This document shows positions 22,451-31,459 of a DNA stretch of 36,977 nt, piece by piece (positions within the stretch are counted from its first letter, which is position 1; every line of letters starts with the position of its first letter). Both the position numbers and the translations under genes were made by a program. The stretch is from Nitrospirae bacterium JdFR-86. GTDB lineage: Bacteria > Nitrospirota > Thermodesulfovibrionia > Thermodesulfovibrionales > JdFR-86. The notes under the pieces were generated by a model, which was not told where the DNA came from, made no database searches, and saw nothing but the letters and a program-made list of their open reading frames with translations. The stretch spans positions 414,409-451,385 of the forward strand of contig MTOV01000002.1 in assembly GCA_002011815.1 (NCBI GenBank), given 5' to 3'.

Positions 22451-22479
22451 TTGACAAAAGTTATCTCAGCTAATATAAT
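22451..22479 (+). promoter_or_regulatory. Consensus sigma-70 promoter for the plus-strand XRE gene
   Basis: TTGACA (22451-22456), 17 bases, TATAAT (22474-22479): a perfect consensus. CTCAGCTwAT direct repeats at 22436 and 22465 surround the -35 and -10, so a repressor could block it. Confidence 0.8.
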
Positions 22480-22486
22480 TTCTTGT

Positions 22487-22502
22487 GGCTAATTTATTAG
22501 CC
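22487..22502. promoter_or_regulatory. Palindromic operator at the predicted transcription start
   Basis: GGCTAA-TTTA-TTAGCC is a 6-bp-arm palindrome covering the +1 region of the consensus promoter. AGCTAA also occurs in the direct repeats just upstream, suggesting one regulator binds all three. The two XRE proteins flanking it are the obvious candidates. Confidence 0.55.
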
Positions 22503-22590
22503 GGAGGTGAAAACCTTTGCGGTAATTCTATATTTTTTTACCTTTATGGGTCAACGGTTATTGTCAGCCGGTCTTTCTCGGGGGGGCGTC

Positions 22591-22950
22591 ATGGGCAGAG
22601 GAAAAGCTAAACAAAAGACAGCAAAGGGAATAGGAGCACTGCTAAGACGTATAAGAAAGTCTCAGGGCATGTCTCAAATAAAACTCTCTGAAAAAATAGG
22701 TGTTTCTTATCAGCAGGTGCAGAAATACGAATATGGGATCAGCAATCCCACCATATCAAGACTTAAACAGATAGCAGATGCCCTGTGTGTTCCTGTCAGC
22801 ATTTTCATAGAGGAAAACGGCAAGATTACCACTGAAAATGACGACGAAAACAGGCTCTTGATGCTCTTCAGGGGGCTTAAAGATAAAAAGACAAAACATA
22901 TGGCAATAAAAATACTCGAAGTGATTTCAGAGACAGCAAAAACTGATTAA
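22591..22950 (+). CDS. XRE-family HTH transcriptional regulator
   Basis: About 119 residues from ATG 22591, where a G-rich stretch lies just upstream and the family-like N-terminus begins. A GTG at 22507 would add 28 hydrophobic, unlikely residues. The HTH at ~13-68 reads ALLRRIRKSQGMSQIKLSEKIGVSYQQVQKYEYGISNPT, followed by LKQIADALCVPVSIFIEE. The short C-terminal helix (KDKKTKHMAIKILEVIS) may dimerise. This resembles SinR/Rhizobium-type HTH_3 proteins that sense through partners. It is driven by a consensus promoter over an operator, so it is probably tightly repressed. Its end overlaps the convergent methyltransferase gene by 4 bp. Confidence 0.85.
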   Translation: MGRGKAKQKTAKGIGALLRRIRKSQGMSQIKLSEKIGVSYQQVQKYEYGISNPTISRLKQIADALCVPVSIFIEENGKITTENDDENRLLMLFRGLKDKKTKHMAIKILEVISETAKTD

Positions 22951-23603
22951 GGAAGCGATAATTTCATTCCGAATATCCTTTTTGGTATAAACCTCGGCAC
23001 CTCCTTCATATACTGGATATACTCATCCCCGAAACGCTTGATTAGTCTCCTCTCTTCAATAAACGCACCTATAATGAAATATATGTCGGCAAGCACGCTT
23101 ACTGTAAGCCAGTTCCTTGTTATATTAGGCTCAAAAGTAAATATCATTATCCCTGCAAGATACATCGGATGCCTTACAATGCCGTAAAGTCCTGTCTTGA
23201 CAAGCCTATCCCCTGTAATCCCTTCTTCATCACCCTTTACTTCCCTTCTGGTAATGTATCTTACTGCCTGTGCAATGCCAACGAACTCAAACGGCTTACC
23301 GGCATTCAATGACAATATGCCTATAACAAGACCCAATACCTGTATCCCATGCATAAGCCACCTGAACCACGTTGGTCCACGAAATATATAGACATCCGGA
23401 ATCTGCATTATAAGATAGATTGCTCCAATTGTTGTGACAAAACTAAAACACACATAAAGAAATCTGTAAAACGCCTTTACGAATGTTTCGCCAAAGAGCC
23501 TTTTTGTAAGGTTTTTAATCGTAGATGTTACGCAAAGGCTGTGGATAAATGCGAACAAGAAACATATTAAAGACACCAGTCCTACGGCTTCATACCAAGG
23601 CAT
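22947..23603 (-). CDS. ICMT/PEMT-like membrane methyltransferase
   Basis: 218 residues with about five hydrophobic segments (8-28, 47-67, 80-100, 145-160, 170-190). The C-terminal signature GLYGIVRHPMYLAG, followed by EERRLIKRFGDEYIQYMKEVPRFIP, is the SAM-binding RHPxY...EExxLxxxFGxxYxxY motif of the isoprenylcysteine carboxyl methyltransferase / phospholipid methyltransferase superfamily. The substrate cannot be read from sequence; NnrU-like proteins are a related alternative. The ATG lacks a ribosome site, and TACAAT (minus strand, 23616-23611) lies 7 bases before it, suggesting a leaderless mRNA. Confidence 0.85.
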   Translation of the reverse strand: MPWYEAVGLVSLICFLFAFIHSLCVTSTIKNLTKRLFGETFVKAFYRFLYVCFSFVTTIGAIYLIMQIPDVYIFRGPTWFRWLMHGIQVLGLVIGILSLNAGKPFEFVGIAQAVRYITRREVKGDEEGITGDRLVKTGLYGIVRHPMYLAGIMIFTFEPNITRNWLTVSVLADIYFIIGAFIEERRLIKRFGDEYIQYMKEVPRFIPKRIFGMKLSLP

Positions 23604-23664
23604 AACAGTTATTGTATATCAAAACAGCAGTGGCGATGCCTCTAAACCCCACCTGAAAATTTCT

Positions 23665-23747
23665 GGTTCACAGACCCTTTTAATATACGCTTGAAGCGCT
23701 CTTAAAAGTGACTGTGGCCACCGAGCAAAAAAGTAGCAGAGGGGGTT
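23665..23747. repeat. Dispersed intergenic repeat, copy 2
   Basis: Matches the element at 14135-14216 through GGTTCACAGACCC, CTTTTAATATACGCTTGAAGCG, CTGT-CCACC and GAGCAAAAAAGTA. The central dyad survives as CGCTT-G-AAGCG. It lies between two divergent genes. The 23604-23800 gap holds nothing else but the promoter-like sequences of both genes. Confidence 0.65.
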
Positions 23748-23800
23748 AATGCTGCCAGTTTTGATAAGAGCCCTATCAGGAATTCAGGTAAAATATTTTT

Positions 23801-24847
23801 ATGCGCCGCATACTGCATATAGACATGGATGCCTTCTTTGCTGCTGTAGAAATCTTAAGACGTCCTGAACTTAAAGGAAAACCCGTTGTCGTAGGCGGAA
23901 GCGGAGACCCTACCAAAAGAGGCGTTGTCTCAACTGCATCCTATGAGGCAAGAAAATACGGCATACACTCAGCTATGCCTCTTAGAACCGCATACAAGCT
24001 CTGTCCCCATGCCGTGTTCCTCCCTGTTGATTACGAAGAGTATTCAAGAGTCTCTGAAGTAATAAAGGGCATCCTGAGACGGTTCAGCACTGTTATGGAA
24101 GATGTAGGCATAGACGAGGCATATCTTGACATATCAAAAAGACAGGAATCATCAGAAGAAATAGCAAGAAAAATAAAGGAAGAGATACGGAAGAAAACCT
24201 CTCTTACCTGCTCCATAGGGATTGCACCTAATAAACTTCTTGCAAAAATAGCCTCTGATATGCAAAAGCCTGACGGGCTTACGATAATACAAGAAGAAGA
24301 CATTGAAAAAGTATTGAATCCCCTGCCTGTGAGAAAACTCTACGGTATTGGTCCTAAAACAGAAGCATATCTTAACAAAATCGGAATAAACACTATAGGG
24401 GAACTTAAAGCCCTGAGCATTGACGAGCTTATAGGGCATTTCGGTCAGTCTTACGGAAGCTATCTCTATGAGGCATCAAGAGGCATAGACCACAGCCCCC
24501 TTGTCACAGAGTGGAAACCTAAAAGCACAAGCAGGGAGATAACGCTTCAGAAAGACACCTCTGACTGGCAGACGATTGCAAGAATACTTGCAGAGCTTAC
24601 AAAAGACGTTGTCAGCGATACAAAGGCAAGAGGGTTAAAATGTAAAACAGTCACGGTAAAGATAAGATTCAGCGATTTTAAAACCCATACAAGGGCAAAA
24701 ACCCTTGCTGAGGCATCCGACTCTCTGGAGACTATAAGAAGAGCAGCCTTTGAAGCACTCGGAAGATTTGAGCTTAAAAAGGTGCTGAACAGGAAAAAGG
24801 TAAGACTTATTGGCGTAAGAGTAGGGTTTAAAAATAATGCCCGCTGA
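23801..24847 (+). CDS. dinB: DNA polymerase IV (Y-family translesion polymerase)
   Basis: 348 residues, the usual length for DinB. Motif I is LHIDMDAFFAAVE (catalytic Asp), then KPVVVGG, VVSTASYEARKYGIHSAMP, and motif III DVGIDEAYLDIS with the Asp-Glu pair. IAPNKLLAKIASDMQKPDGL and the helix-hairpin-helix region KLYGIGPKTEAYLNKIGI follow. The little-finger domain extends from ~240. It copies past damaged bases. No LexA-type box is obvious upstream. TAAAAT ends 6 bases before the ATG and there is no ribosome site, consistent with a leaderless mRNA. Confidence 0.97.
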   Translation: MRRILHIDMDAFFAAVEILRRPELKGKPVVVGGSGDPTKRGVVSTASYEARKYGIHSAMPLRTAYKLCPHAVFLPVDYEEYSRVSEVIKGILRRFSTVMEDVGIDEAYLDISKRQESSEEIARKIKEEIRKKTSLTCSIGIAPNKLLAKIASDMQKPDGLTIIQEEDIEKVLNPLPVRKLYGIGPKTEAYLNKIGINTIGELKALSIDELIGHFGQSYGSYLYEASRGIDHSPLVTEWKPKSTSREITLQKDTSDWQTIARILAELTKDVVSDTKARGLKCKTVTVKIRFSDFKTHTRAKTLAEASDSLETIRRAAFEALGRFELKKVLNRKKVRLIGVRVGFKNNAR

Positions 24848-24858
24848 GATATACTAAA

Positions 24859-24881
24859 AGGGTCATAGACCCTGTTCTTTT
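24859..24881 (+). terminator. Possible terminator hairpin after dinB
   Basis: AGGGTC-ATA-GACCCT (6-bp arms) is followed by GTTCTTTT. The stem is short and the U-tract imperfect. The GGGTCATAGACC string resembles the start of the dispersed repeat, so it may be a fragment of that element. Confidence 0.4.
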
Positions 24882-24941
24882 CGAATTTGTGCGGCGGCTT
24901 TTAAATCCGGATAAAAAGGGTCTGCGACGCAGGAGACTGTT

Positions 24942-26204
24942 ATGCCTTTGTTCGGAGAGCTTTTTTTAAGCGAGATATTGAACAAGCCTGTGCTTGACCC
25001 AAGGGGCGAAGAACTCGGAAAACTTAAGGACGTCTCAATTGTAAAAGGAGAGCCCCTGCCAAAAGTGGACTCTCTTATAATCGAAAAGAAAAAGAACCTC
25101 TACAAGATTCCGTGGTCAAGCATGAATATATTCAACAAGAGGATAATGGCAGCAACGCTCTACAGTGATGCGCTTTCCCCTTATACTTACTCCGAGGACG
25201 ACCTCCTTGCTGCAAGGGACATACTCGACAAGCAAATAGTGGATGCAAACGGGGTAAAGGTAGTCAGGGCAAATGATATAAAACTCGAAGGCTATGATTC
25301 CAATGCAATACTTGTTGCCGTTGATGTAGGCATGAGAGGAATATTAAGAAGACTCGGCATCGAAAGAGGAGGCGAAGACTTTCTCAGGCTTTTCAGGGCG
25401 CAATTGCCTTACAACCTTATAAGCTGGAACTACATACAGCCGCTTCAGCCAAAGCTTTCGACCATAACACTTACAGTGCCCAGACAGATGGTATCAGAGC
25501 TCCATCCAGCAGACCTTGCAGAGCTTATAAGCCAGGTATCGCATAACGAAGGCACGCAGTTTGTCGAAAACCTCGATGTAGAGACAGCGGCAGAGGCTAT
25601 CTCAGAGCTTGAGCCTGACGCCCGTATAGCAATGATAAGAGACATGAAGTCAGACAAGGCGGCAAACATCATAGGGGAGATGTCTCCTGACCTTGCAGCA
25701 GACCTGCTCGGCGGTCTGCCTGCTGATAAGGCGAAAGACATACTTGAGCATATAAAGCAAGAGGATGCAGAGGACATTCAGGAACTTCTAAGCCACGAAG
25801 AAGATACAGCAGGCGGTCTCATGACCAACGAGTTCATCGCATACCCTGCAAAAATGACCATAAGAGAAATCATGACCAGGTTCAAGGAGGATGCACCTGA
25901 AATAGAGACCGTCTATTACATATATGCACTTGATGAGGATGGGAAACTCTGTGGTGTGGTCTCATTAAGAGAGCTTCTGCTTTCAGAACTCGATGTGAGG
26001 CTTTCAGAAATTATGGAGACAAAACTTAAGACCATAGGGCCTGAAGCAGACGAGATGCAGGTGGCAGGAATAATATCAAAATACAATCTCGTTGCCCTTC
26101 CTGTAGTGGACAACGAAGGGTTTCTTATGGGTATCGTTACGATAGACGATATAGTGGACAGAATACTTCCGGCTCAGGCAAGGCGCAAGAGGAGAGGGGT
26201 ATGA
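24942..26204 (+). CDS. PRC-barrel / MgtE N-terminal / CBS-domain protein, no membrane domain
   Basis: 420 residues with AGGAG before the ATG. Residues ~5-155 are two PRC-barrel-like units (NKPVLDPRGEELGKLKDV; DKQIVDANGVKVVRAND). Residues ~185-290 are an MgtE_N superhelix (ELHPADLAELISQV, MSPDLAADLLGGLPADKAKDIL, LSHEEDTAGGLMTNEFIA). Residues ~293-410 are two CBS domains ending in VDNEGFLMGIVTIDDIVDRI. The MgtE channel domain is absent. The next gene overlaps by 4 bp and encodes an NRAMP-family transporter, so this is probably a cytosolic metal-sensing regulator of that transporter. The arrangement is known in several bacteria; the ligand (Mg2+ or other) is inferred. Confidence 0.92.
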   Translation: MPLFGELFLSEILNKPVLDPRGEELGKLKDVSIVKGEPLPKVDSLIIEKKKNLYKIPWSSMNIFNKRIMAATLYSDALSPYTYSEDDLLAARDILDKQIVDANGVKVVRANDIKLEGYDSNAILVAVDVGMRGILRRLGIERGGEDFLRLFRAQLPYNLISWNYIQPLQPKLSTITLTVPRQMVSELHPADLAELISQVSHNEGTQFVENLDVETAAEAISELEPDARIAMIRDMKSDKAANIIGEMSPDLAADLLGGLPADKAKDILEHIKQEDAEDIQELLSHEEDTAGGLMTNEFIAYPAKMTIREIMTRFKEDAPEIETVYYIYALDEDGKLCGVVSLRELLLSELDVRLSEIMETKLKTIGPEADEMQVAGIISKYNLVALPVVDNEGFLMGIVTIDDIVDRILPAQARRKRRGV

Positions 26205-27433
26205 AGCTGTGGAAGAAAATCGCACTGTTCGTCTCCATAATGGGACCGGGGATAATAACCGCAAACATAGACAATGACGCTGCAGGCATAACTACTTACT
26301 CTGTCTCCGGTGCAAGATTCGGGTACTCGCTCCTCTGGACCCTGATACCCACTACCCTTGCACTTGTAGTCACACAGGAGATGGTTGCCAGAATGGGCGT
26401 CGTCACAGGCAAGGGGCTCTCCGACCTTATAAGGGAAAACTATGGTGTAAAGCCTACCTTCTATATGATGGTCGGTCTGTTTATAGCCAATTTCGGCACG
26501 ACAGTGGCAGAGTTCGCAGGCTGGGCTGCAAGCTGGCAGATATTCGGAATCAGCAAGTATGTAATGGTGCCTGCAGGTGCAGTCTTTATATGGATGCTTG
26601 TTACAAGAGGCAGTTACAAGTTTCTGGAGCGAATCCTGCTCTTTGCCTGCTTTATCTATCTCGGTTATGTAATCTCAGGGTTTATGTCCAAGCCGGAGTG
26701 GTCTGAGGTGCTCCACAGCACATTCGTGCCTGATGTCAAGATGGACCCTGAGTTCATGATGCTTGCCATAGCCATCATAGGCACAACTATAACACCGTGG
26801 ATGCAGTTTTATCTTCAGTCATCTATTGCAGAAAAGGGCATAAGAAAAGAACACTACAAGGTTTCAAGGCTGGACGTCATTACAGGCTGTTTTATAACAG
26901 ATGTAATTGCATTCTTCATAATCGTGGCATGTGCAGCCACTCTTTTCCCCCATGGCATAAGAATAAGCGATGCAAGCGAAGCCGCACTTGCACTGAAGCC
27001 CTTTGCAGGCAATTACGCCTCATTTATATTCGGGCTGAGCCTTGCAAACGCATCACTTTTGGGTGCAATAATCGTTCCTCTGGCTACGGCTTATTACATA
27101 TGCGAAGCCATGGGCTGGGAAAGAGGCGTGAATAAGACATTCAAGGAAGCGCCCCAGTTCATGTGGATATACACGGCGATGATTGTCACGAGCTGTCTTA
27201 TCGTGCTCATACCAGGTGCGCCGCTTATCCTTATAATGGTTCTCTCCTCTGTGGTAAACGGCATACTGCTGCCCTTTGTCTTACTGTTTGCCCTTTCCCT
27301 TGTAAACAACAAAAGGATAATGGGTGAGTATACTAATCCGAAAAGCTATAATTATGTAACATGGGCTACAATCCTTGTACTTATAGTCCTTACGACAGTC
27401 ATGGTCGTTACAACAGTTATACCAATAGGGTAG
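26201..27433 (+). CDS. NRAMP-superfamily divalent metal transporter, atypical metal site
   Basis: 410 residues with about eleven membrane segments. The start overlaps the previous gene as ATGA. TM1 reads GPGIITANIDNDAAGI; where classical NRAMPs have DPGN, this has an NIDNDAAG run. The TM6 region reads IIGTTITPWMQFYLQSS instead of the canonical MPH-containing motif, so the conserved Met and His metal-site residues appear to be missing. Together with the upstream MgtE-N/CBS partner this points to a substrate other than Mn2+/Fe2+, possibly Mg2+ as in NRAMP-related magnesium transporters. The superfamily is firm, the substrate inferred. Confidence 0.9.
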   Translation: MKLWKKIALFVSIMGPGIITANIDNDAAGITTYSVSGARFGYSLLWTLIPTTLALVVTQEMVARMGVVTGKGLSDLIRENYGVKPTFYMMVGLFIANFGTTVAEFAGWAASWQIFGISKYVMVPAGAVFIWMLVTRGSYKFLERILLFACFIYLGYVISGFMSKPEWSEVLHSTFVPDVKMDPEFMMLAIAIIGTTITPWMQFYLQSSIAEKGIRKEHYKVSRLDVITGCFITDVIAFFIIVACAATLFPHGIRISDASEAALALKPFAGNYASFIFGLSLANASLLGAIIVPLATAYYICEAMGWERGVNKTFKEAPQFMWIYTAMIVTSCLIVLIPGAPLILIMVLSSVVNGILLPFVLLFALSLVNNKRIMGEYTNPKSYNYVTWATILVLIVLTTVMVVTTVIPIG

Positions 27434-27445
27434 GAAAGGGGATAA

Positions 27446-28504
27446 ATGGTTAAAACAATAGAATGGGCAGAAGGCAGAGTAAGGATACTCGACCAGTGCA
27501 GGCTTCCGCTTGAGATTACATACATCGAGTGCACAGACTACAGGATGGTTGCAGACTGCATAAAGAACATGAACATCAGGGGTGCTCCTGCCATTGGCAT
27601 TGCAGCAGCTATGGGCACAGCACTCGGTGCAGCAGAACTAAACGCAAAAAACTTTGATGAATTCATGAATGCCCTGCAGCCGGTTTTTGACACCCTGCTT
27701 TCCACAAGACCCACAGCAGTCAATATAAAATGGGCGCTGGACAGAATTAAAAACCTCCTTAATTCAAAACGCACAGAGCCGGTGGATGCACTAAAACAGC
27801 TCCTGATAGATGAAGCAATAAACATTCTCAATGAAGACATAGAGGTTAACAAAGCTATCGGCAGGTGGGGAGCAAAGCTCATAAAAGACGGTGACCGCAT
27901 TCTTACCCATTGTAACGCTGGAAGCCTTGCAACAGGCGGATACGGAACAGCCACTGCCCCTATGTTTATTGCGAATGAAGAAGGCAAAAAAATCCATGTG
28001 TTTGTCGATGAGACAAGGCCGCTTCTTCAGGGCGCAAGACTTACAACATGGGAACTGATGCAGGCAGGCATTCCGGTAACGCTTATCACGGACAATTCAG
28101 CAGGCGCACTGATGAAACGGGGAGAAATAGACCTCGTGATAGTAGGCACTGACAGAACAACCAGAAACGGAGACGTCGCAAACAAGATAGGCACATACAC
28201 CGTGGCTGTGCTCTGCAAAGAACACGGCATACCCTTTTACGTAGCTGCGCCTTTAAGCAGTATTGACTTTTCCCTCCCCTCAGGCGATATGATACCAATA
28301 GAGGAGAGAGCTCCTGAAGAAGTGACAATCGTATTCGGAGGGTGCCGGATAGCACCTGAAGGCGTAGGAGTAAGAAACATGGCATTCGATGTAACACCTG
28401 CAAAGTATGTTACAGCAATAATCACGGAGAAAGGTGTATTCAGACCAGAGGACATTAAAAACCTCATGGAAGAGACTCCGGATCTGGATGCTATAAGGCT
28501 TTAA
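27446..28504 (+). CDS. mtnA: S-methyl-5-thioribose-1-phosphate isomerase
   Basis: 352 residues, GGGG-type ribosome site 13 bases after the transporter stop. Signature elements are [44 protein letters not shown] (catalytic Cys), [18 protein letters not shown] and [20 protein letters not shown] (catalytic Asp). It works in the methionine salvage pathway, isomerising methylthioribose-1-phosphate to the ribulose form. No other mtn gene is in the window. A related eIF2B/RBPI-type protein is the only alternative, and the motifs favour MtnA. Confidence 0.95.
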   Translation: MVKTIEWAEGRVRILDQCRLPLEITYIECTDYRMVADCIKNMNIRGAPAIGIAAAMGTALGAAELNAKNFDEFMNALQPVFDTLLSTRPTAVNIKWALDRIKNLLNSKRTEPVDALKQLLIDEAINILNEDIEVNKAIGRWGAKLIKDGDRILTHCNAGSLATGGYGTATAPMFIANEEGKKIHVFVDETRPLLQGARLTTWELMQAGIPVTLITDNSAGALMKRGEIDLVIVGTDRTTRNGDVANKIGTYTVAVLCKEHGIPFYVAAPLSSIDFSLPSGDMIPIEERAPEEVTIVFGGCRIAPEGVGVRNMAFDVTPAKYVTAIITEKGVFRPEDIKNLMEETPDLDAIRL

Positions 28505-28507
28505 TTG

Positions 28508-29500
28508 ATGTTGAAATACAATCATGCAATAGACATTAAGAACGTATTTGACGCCCACGAGGAAGAGCTCCGCCTTGTGGAGGAGCACCTCAGAGACATG
28601 TTCAAAAGCGATGTCTTCCTCATACCGCTTGTTGGAAGACATCTTCTGGACAGCGGCGGCAAAAGAATAAGACCTCTTTTTCTGCTTTCAAGCGCACGGC
28701 TTGCAGGCTACAAAGGCGAAAATCACATCGCACTTGCAAGTGTGATAGAGACTGTGCACACCGCATCCCTCCTGCATGACGACGTGGTGGACGGCGCAGA
28801 ACTAAGACGCGGAAAACCGGTCGCACATTCAATATGGGGTAATCAGGTAGTTATACTCGTCGGAGACTTCCTGTATTCAAAAGCGCTTAAACATGCAGTC
28901 TCTTTCAAAAGCCAGCAGATAATGGAAGCGCTTTCCTCAGCCACTACAAGCATGACAGAGGGAGAACTCCTTCAGCTTCAAAAAAGCGGCGACGTAAGCA
29001 TTACCGAAGAGGAATACCTGAAAATAATATCTTCAAAAACCGGAGTGCTCATCTCAGCAGCATGCAGAATCGGCGGAATACTCGGTGATGTCTCACCTGA
29101 AAAAGAGCAGGCACTTGCAGAGTTCGGTCTTAAGGCAGGAATAGCCTTCCAGATGGCTGATGATATACTTGACTATATGGCTGATGAAGGCGACCTCGGT
29201 AAAAGGCTCGGCAAGGACCTAGAAGAAGGAAAGATTACACTGCCACTCATCTGCCTGCTAAAGGCAGTCTCAGGGGCTGAAAGAGAAGAGATAAAGGGAA
29301 TGATAGAGCACGGGCTTTCAGATGACAGTCTGCATAGAATACTGGACCTTTTTAAACTTTACAATGTCCTTGAGGAGTCTGTCTCCAGAGCAAAGAAGCT
29401 CGTCGAGGATGCCAAGGCAGAGCTTTCAGTATTCCCACCTTCTGCTGAAAGAGACGAGATGTTTGCCATCGCCGAATATGCACTGCAAAGGGGGAAGTGA
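28508..29500 (+). CDS. Long-chain polyprenyl diphosphate synthase (IspB-like)
   Basis: 330 residues from ATG 28508; a TTG one codon earlier is also in frame. The first aspartate-rich motif is [15 protein letters not shown] and the second [18 protein letters not shown], with [16 protein letters not shown] near the N-terminus. It makes the prenyl side chain of a quinone (menaquinone is expected, given mqnD in the window). Chain length would depend on residues before the first motif, which carry small residues consistent with long products. It overlaps the AMMECR1 gene by one base. Confidence 0.93.
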   Translation: MLKYNHAIDIKNVFDAHEEELRLVEEHLRDMFKSDVFLIPLVGRHLLDSGGKRIRPLFLLSSARLAGYKGENHIALASVIETVHTASLLHDDVVDGAELRRGKPVAHSIWGNQVVILVGDFLYSKALKHAVSFKSQQIMEALSSATTSMTEGELLQLQKSGDVSITEEEYLKIISSKTGVLISAACRIGGILGDVSPEKEQALAEFGLKAGIAFQMADDILDYMADEGDLGKRLGKDLEEGKITLPLICLLKAVSGAEREEIKGMIEHGLSDDSLHRILDLFKLYNVLEESVSRAKKLVEDAKAELSVFPPSAERDEMFAIAEYALQRGK

Positions 29501-30009
29501 TGCATCCCCTCGTAAGGCTTGCAAAACAAGCCGTAGAAGAATATGTAAAGACCGGCAGGGTGCTGAAAACCCCTAAGGAACTAAGCGAGGAGATGAAGCA
29601 AAAGGCAGGGGTGTTCGTCTCCCTTAAAAAACACGGTCAGCTCAGAGGGTGCATAGGCACCATCCAGCCTGTGACCGATTGTGTCGCCTCCGAGATTATA
29701 AGAAACGCAATATCCGCAGCAACCGAAGACCCAAGATTTTTACCCGTTGCAGAGGAAGAACTCGAAGACCTTGACTACTCTGTTGACGTGCTCTGCCCGT
29801 CTGAAAAAGTAAAAGACATAAGCGAACTCGACCCCAAGAAATATGGGGTCATAGTATCCAAGGGCATGAGGCGCGGACTGCTTCTGCCTGACATCGAGGG
29901 CGTTAACACAGTTGAAGAACAGCTTAAGATTACAAAACTCAAGGCAGGCATCAGCCCTGATGACGAAGACGTAGAGATAGAAAGATTCGAGGTAAAGAGA
30001 TATAAATAG
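29500..30009 (+). CDS. AMMECR1-domain protein
   Basis: 169 residues, starting at the ATG inside TGATG that joins it to the previous gene. The AMMECR1 core is present: [15 protein letters not shown] (the LRGCIGT motif), [54 protein letters not shown] and [14 protein letters not shown]. The family is widespread in archaea, many bacteria and humans. Its molecular function is unsettled; the invariant Cys and nearby residues suggest an enzyme. In many genomes it sits next to radical-SAM AmmeMemoRadiSam partners, but none is adjacent here. It abuts moaC tail to tail with no gap. Confidence 0.95.
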   Translation: MHPLVRLAKQAVEEYVKTGRVLKTPKELSEEMKQKAGVFVSLKKHGQLRGCIGTIQPVTDCVASEIIRNAISAATEDPRFLPVAEEELEDLDYSVDVLCPSEKVKDISELDPKKYGVIVSKGMRRGLLLPDIEGVNTVEEQLKITKLKAGISPDDEDVEIERFEVKRYK

Positions 30010-30486
30010 CTACCCTCTTTTGAAATGTCCGCTTCTTCCGCCTTTTTTCTCGACAAGAATGACCTCGGAGATGGTCATTTCCCTGTCAACTGACTTGCAC
30101 ATATCGTATATGGTAAGGGCTGCTATGGAGACTGCAGTAAGGGCTTCCATCTCAACCCCTGTCTGCCCTACAGTCGTTACTTTTGACTCAATCTGAATCC
30201 TGCTCTTTTTTTTGTCAGGCTTAAACTCTATGTCCACAGACGTAATATTTAAAGGGTGGCACATGGGTATCAAGCCTGAGGTGTTCTTGGCAGCCATTAT
30301 TCCTGCCACCTTTGCCACTGTAAACACATCGCCTTTCTGAATACCGCCTTCCTGCACAAGCTTTAATGTTTCTTTTTTCATATAAACGAAAGCCCTTGCA
30401 GTGGCTTCTCTTAGGGTTGCTGGTTTTTCACTTACATCAACCATTCTGGCTCTGCCTTTTTCATCAAGGTGTGTGAGCTTTTTCAT
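30010..30486 (-). CDS. moaC: Cyclic pyranopterin monophosphate synthase (molybdenum cofactor)
   Basis: 158 residues from ATG 30486; the longer open frame upstream only overlaps cpoB. Motifs are [65 protein letters not shown] and [15 protein letters not shown], with the conserved catalytic region intact. It converts the MoaA product to cPMP. It is the last gene after cpoB, 28 bp downstream, so it probably rides on the Tol-Pal transcript. No ribosome site is obvious. Confidence 0.97.
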   Translation of the reverse strand: MKKLTHLDEKGRARMVDVSEKPATLREATARAFVYMKKETLKLVQEGGIQKGDVFTVAKVAGIMAAKNTSGLIPMCHPLNITSVDIEFKPDKKKSRIQIESKVTTVGQTGVEMEALTAVSIAALTIYDMCKSVDREMTISEVILVEKKGGRSGHFKRG

Positions 30487-30514
30487 GGTCTGGCCGGATG
30501 AGGTCTTAACGGCA

Positions 30515-31453
30515 TTAATCTTTGCTGCCGGAGATTTTCTCCAATTTCTCTTTTGCAGCCTTTGCCTGTTCTGAGTCAGGATATTTCTCGATAAGTTCTC
30601 TAAGGATGCCGCGGGCAGCTTTCTTGTCTCCGAGTTCCAAAAAAGCAAATGCCTGCTTGAGCATGGCACCAGGCACTTTCAGGCTCTTCTTGTAATTCTG
30701 AAGAAGCTCCTCGTATGCAAGTATTGCATCGTCATAGTCCTTCTGCGCATAGTATGTCTCGGCTATCCAGAACTGGGCATTTCCTGCAAGATAATGATTA
30801 GGAAAGGTTTTTATAAACGCCTCGAACTGTTGTCTTGCCTCTTCGTAACGCTTTTCCTTGAAGGTATTACGTGCCGCCTCGTATATCTTTTCAGGAGTAA
30901 TCTCCTTCTGTGTCTCTGCCTCTCTTGTAATTTCCTCAAGGGCTGACAGTCTTTCCTTAAGCCGGCTGAGTTCGGAGTCTATGTTTTCTATCCTCGTCCT
31001 GATAGCCTCCAGTTGCGCCCTGCTTCCTGCGGCAGAAATGCTGTCCAGCCTGCTCTTTATGACTTCTATCTCTGAAGATGTCTCTTTCAGGAGCTTGTCG
31101 GTGAAATACTTGTTTTCATCGAACCTGCCGCTTAAGACCTGCACTTCTCTCAACAGTTCAGAGACCTGCAAAAACAGGTTCGCCTGATTCTTCCTGACTG
31201 CTGCCAGTGATTCTCCGTTGCCCTTTTCCGCTTTTGTCTTCAGGTCTGCGACATCGTTCTGGAGTGAAGAAAGTATTCTCTTTATGTCCTCGATGTCTTT
31301 TTTCGTCTGGTAGGAGTCTTCTTTAAGGTCATTAATATCTGCTTTCATTACATTAAGGTCGGTTACGCAGGCAGAAAGCAAAAACACAAAGACCAGAAGT
31401 CCACAAAGAGGAGCAGACCTATAGAGTCTCTTCAAAAGACCGATATTTTTCAT
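30515..31453 (-). CDS. cpoB: Tol-Pal associated coiled-coil/TPR lipoprotein (CpoB/YbgF)
   Basis: 312 residues. The lipobox LLSAC (cysteine ~29) makes this a lipoprotein, unlike the soluble E. coli protein. Residues ~35-170 form a long coiled coil. Residues ~185-305 carry three TPRs, with the typical [20 protein letters not shown] and [20 protein letters not shown]. CpoB coordinates peptidoglycan synthesis with outer-membrane constriction. It follows pal by 6 bp, the standard order. Confidence 0.93.
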   Translation of the reverse strand: MKNIGLLKRLYRSAPLCGLLVFVFLLSACVTDLNVMKADINDLKEDSYQTKKDIEDIKRILSSLQNDVADLKTKAEKGNGESLAAVRKNQANLFLQVSELLREVQVLSGRFDENKYFTDKLLKETSSEIEVIKSRLDSISAAGSRAQLEAIRTRIENIDSELSRLKERLSALEEITREAETQKEITPEKIYEAARNTFKEKRYEEARQQFEAFIKTFPNHYLAGNAQFWIAETYYAQKDYDDAILAYEELLQNYKKSLKVPGAMLKQAFAFLELGDKKAARGILRELIEKYPDSEQAKAAKEKLEKISGSKD

Positions 31454-31459
31454 CCGCCT

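Noticed and set aside
22507-22590. N-terminal extension of the XRE gene from GTG 22507
   Set aside because: The GGAG touches the GTG, and the extra 28 residues are hydrophobic and unlike the family; ATG 22591 fits better.
21737-22950. Prophage or plasmid remnant suggested by the two XRE regulators
   Set aside because: No integrase, structural or replication gene and no attachment repeats nearby.
30487-30669. Upstream extension of moaC
   Set aside because: It only overlaps the cpoB coding sequence in another frame; MoaC proteins start at the MKKLTHL position.
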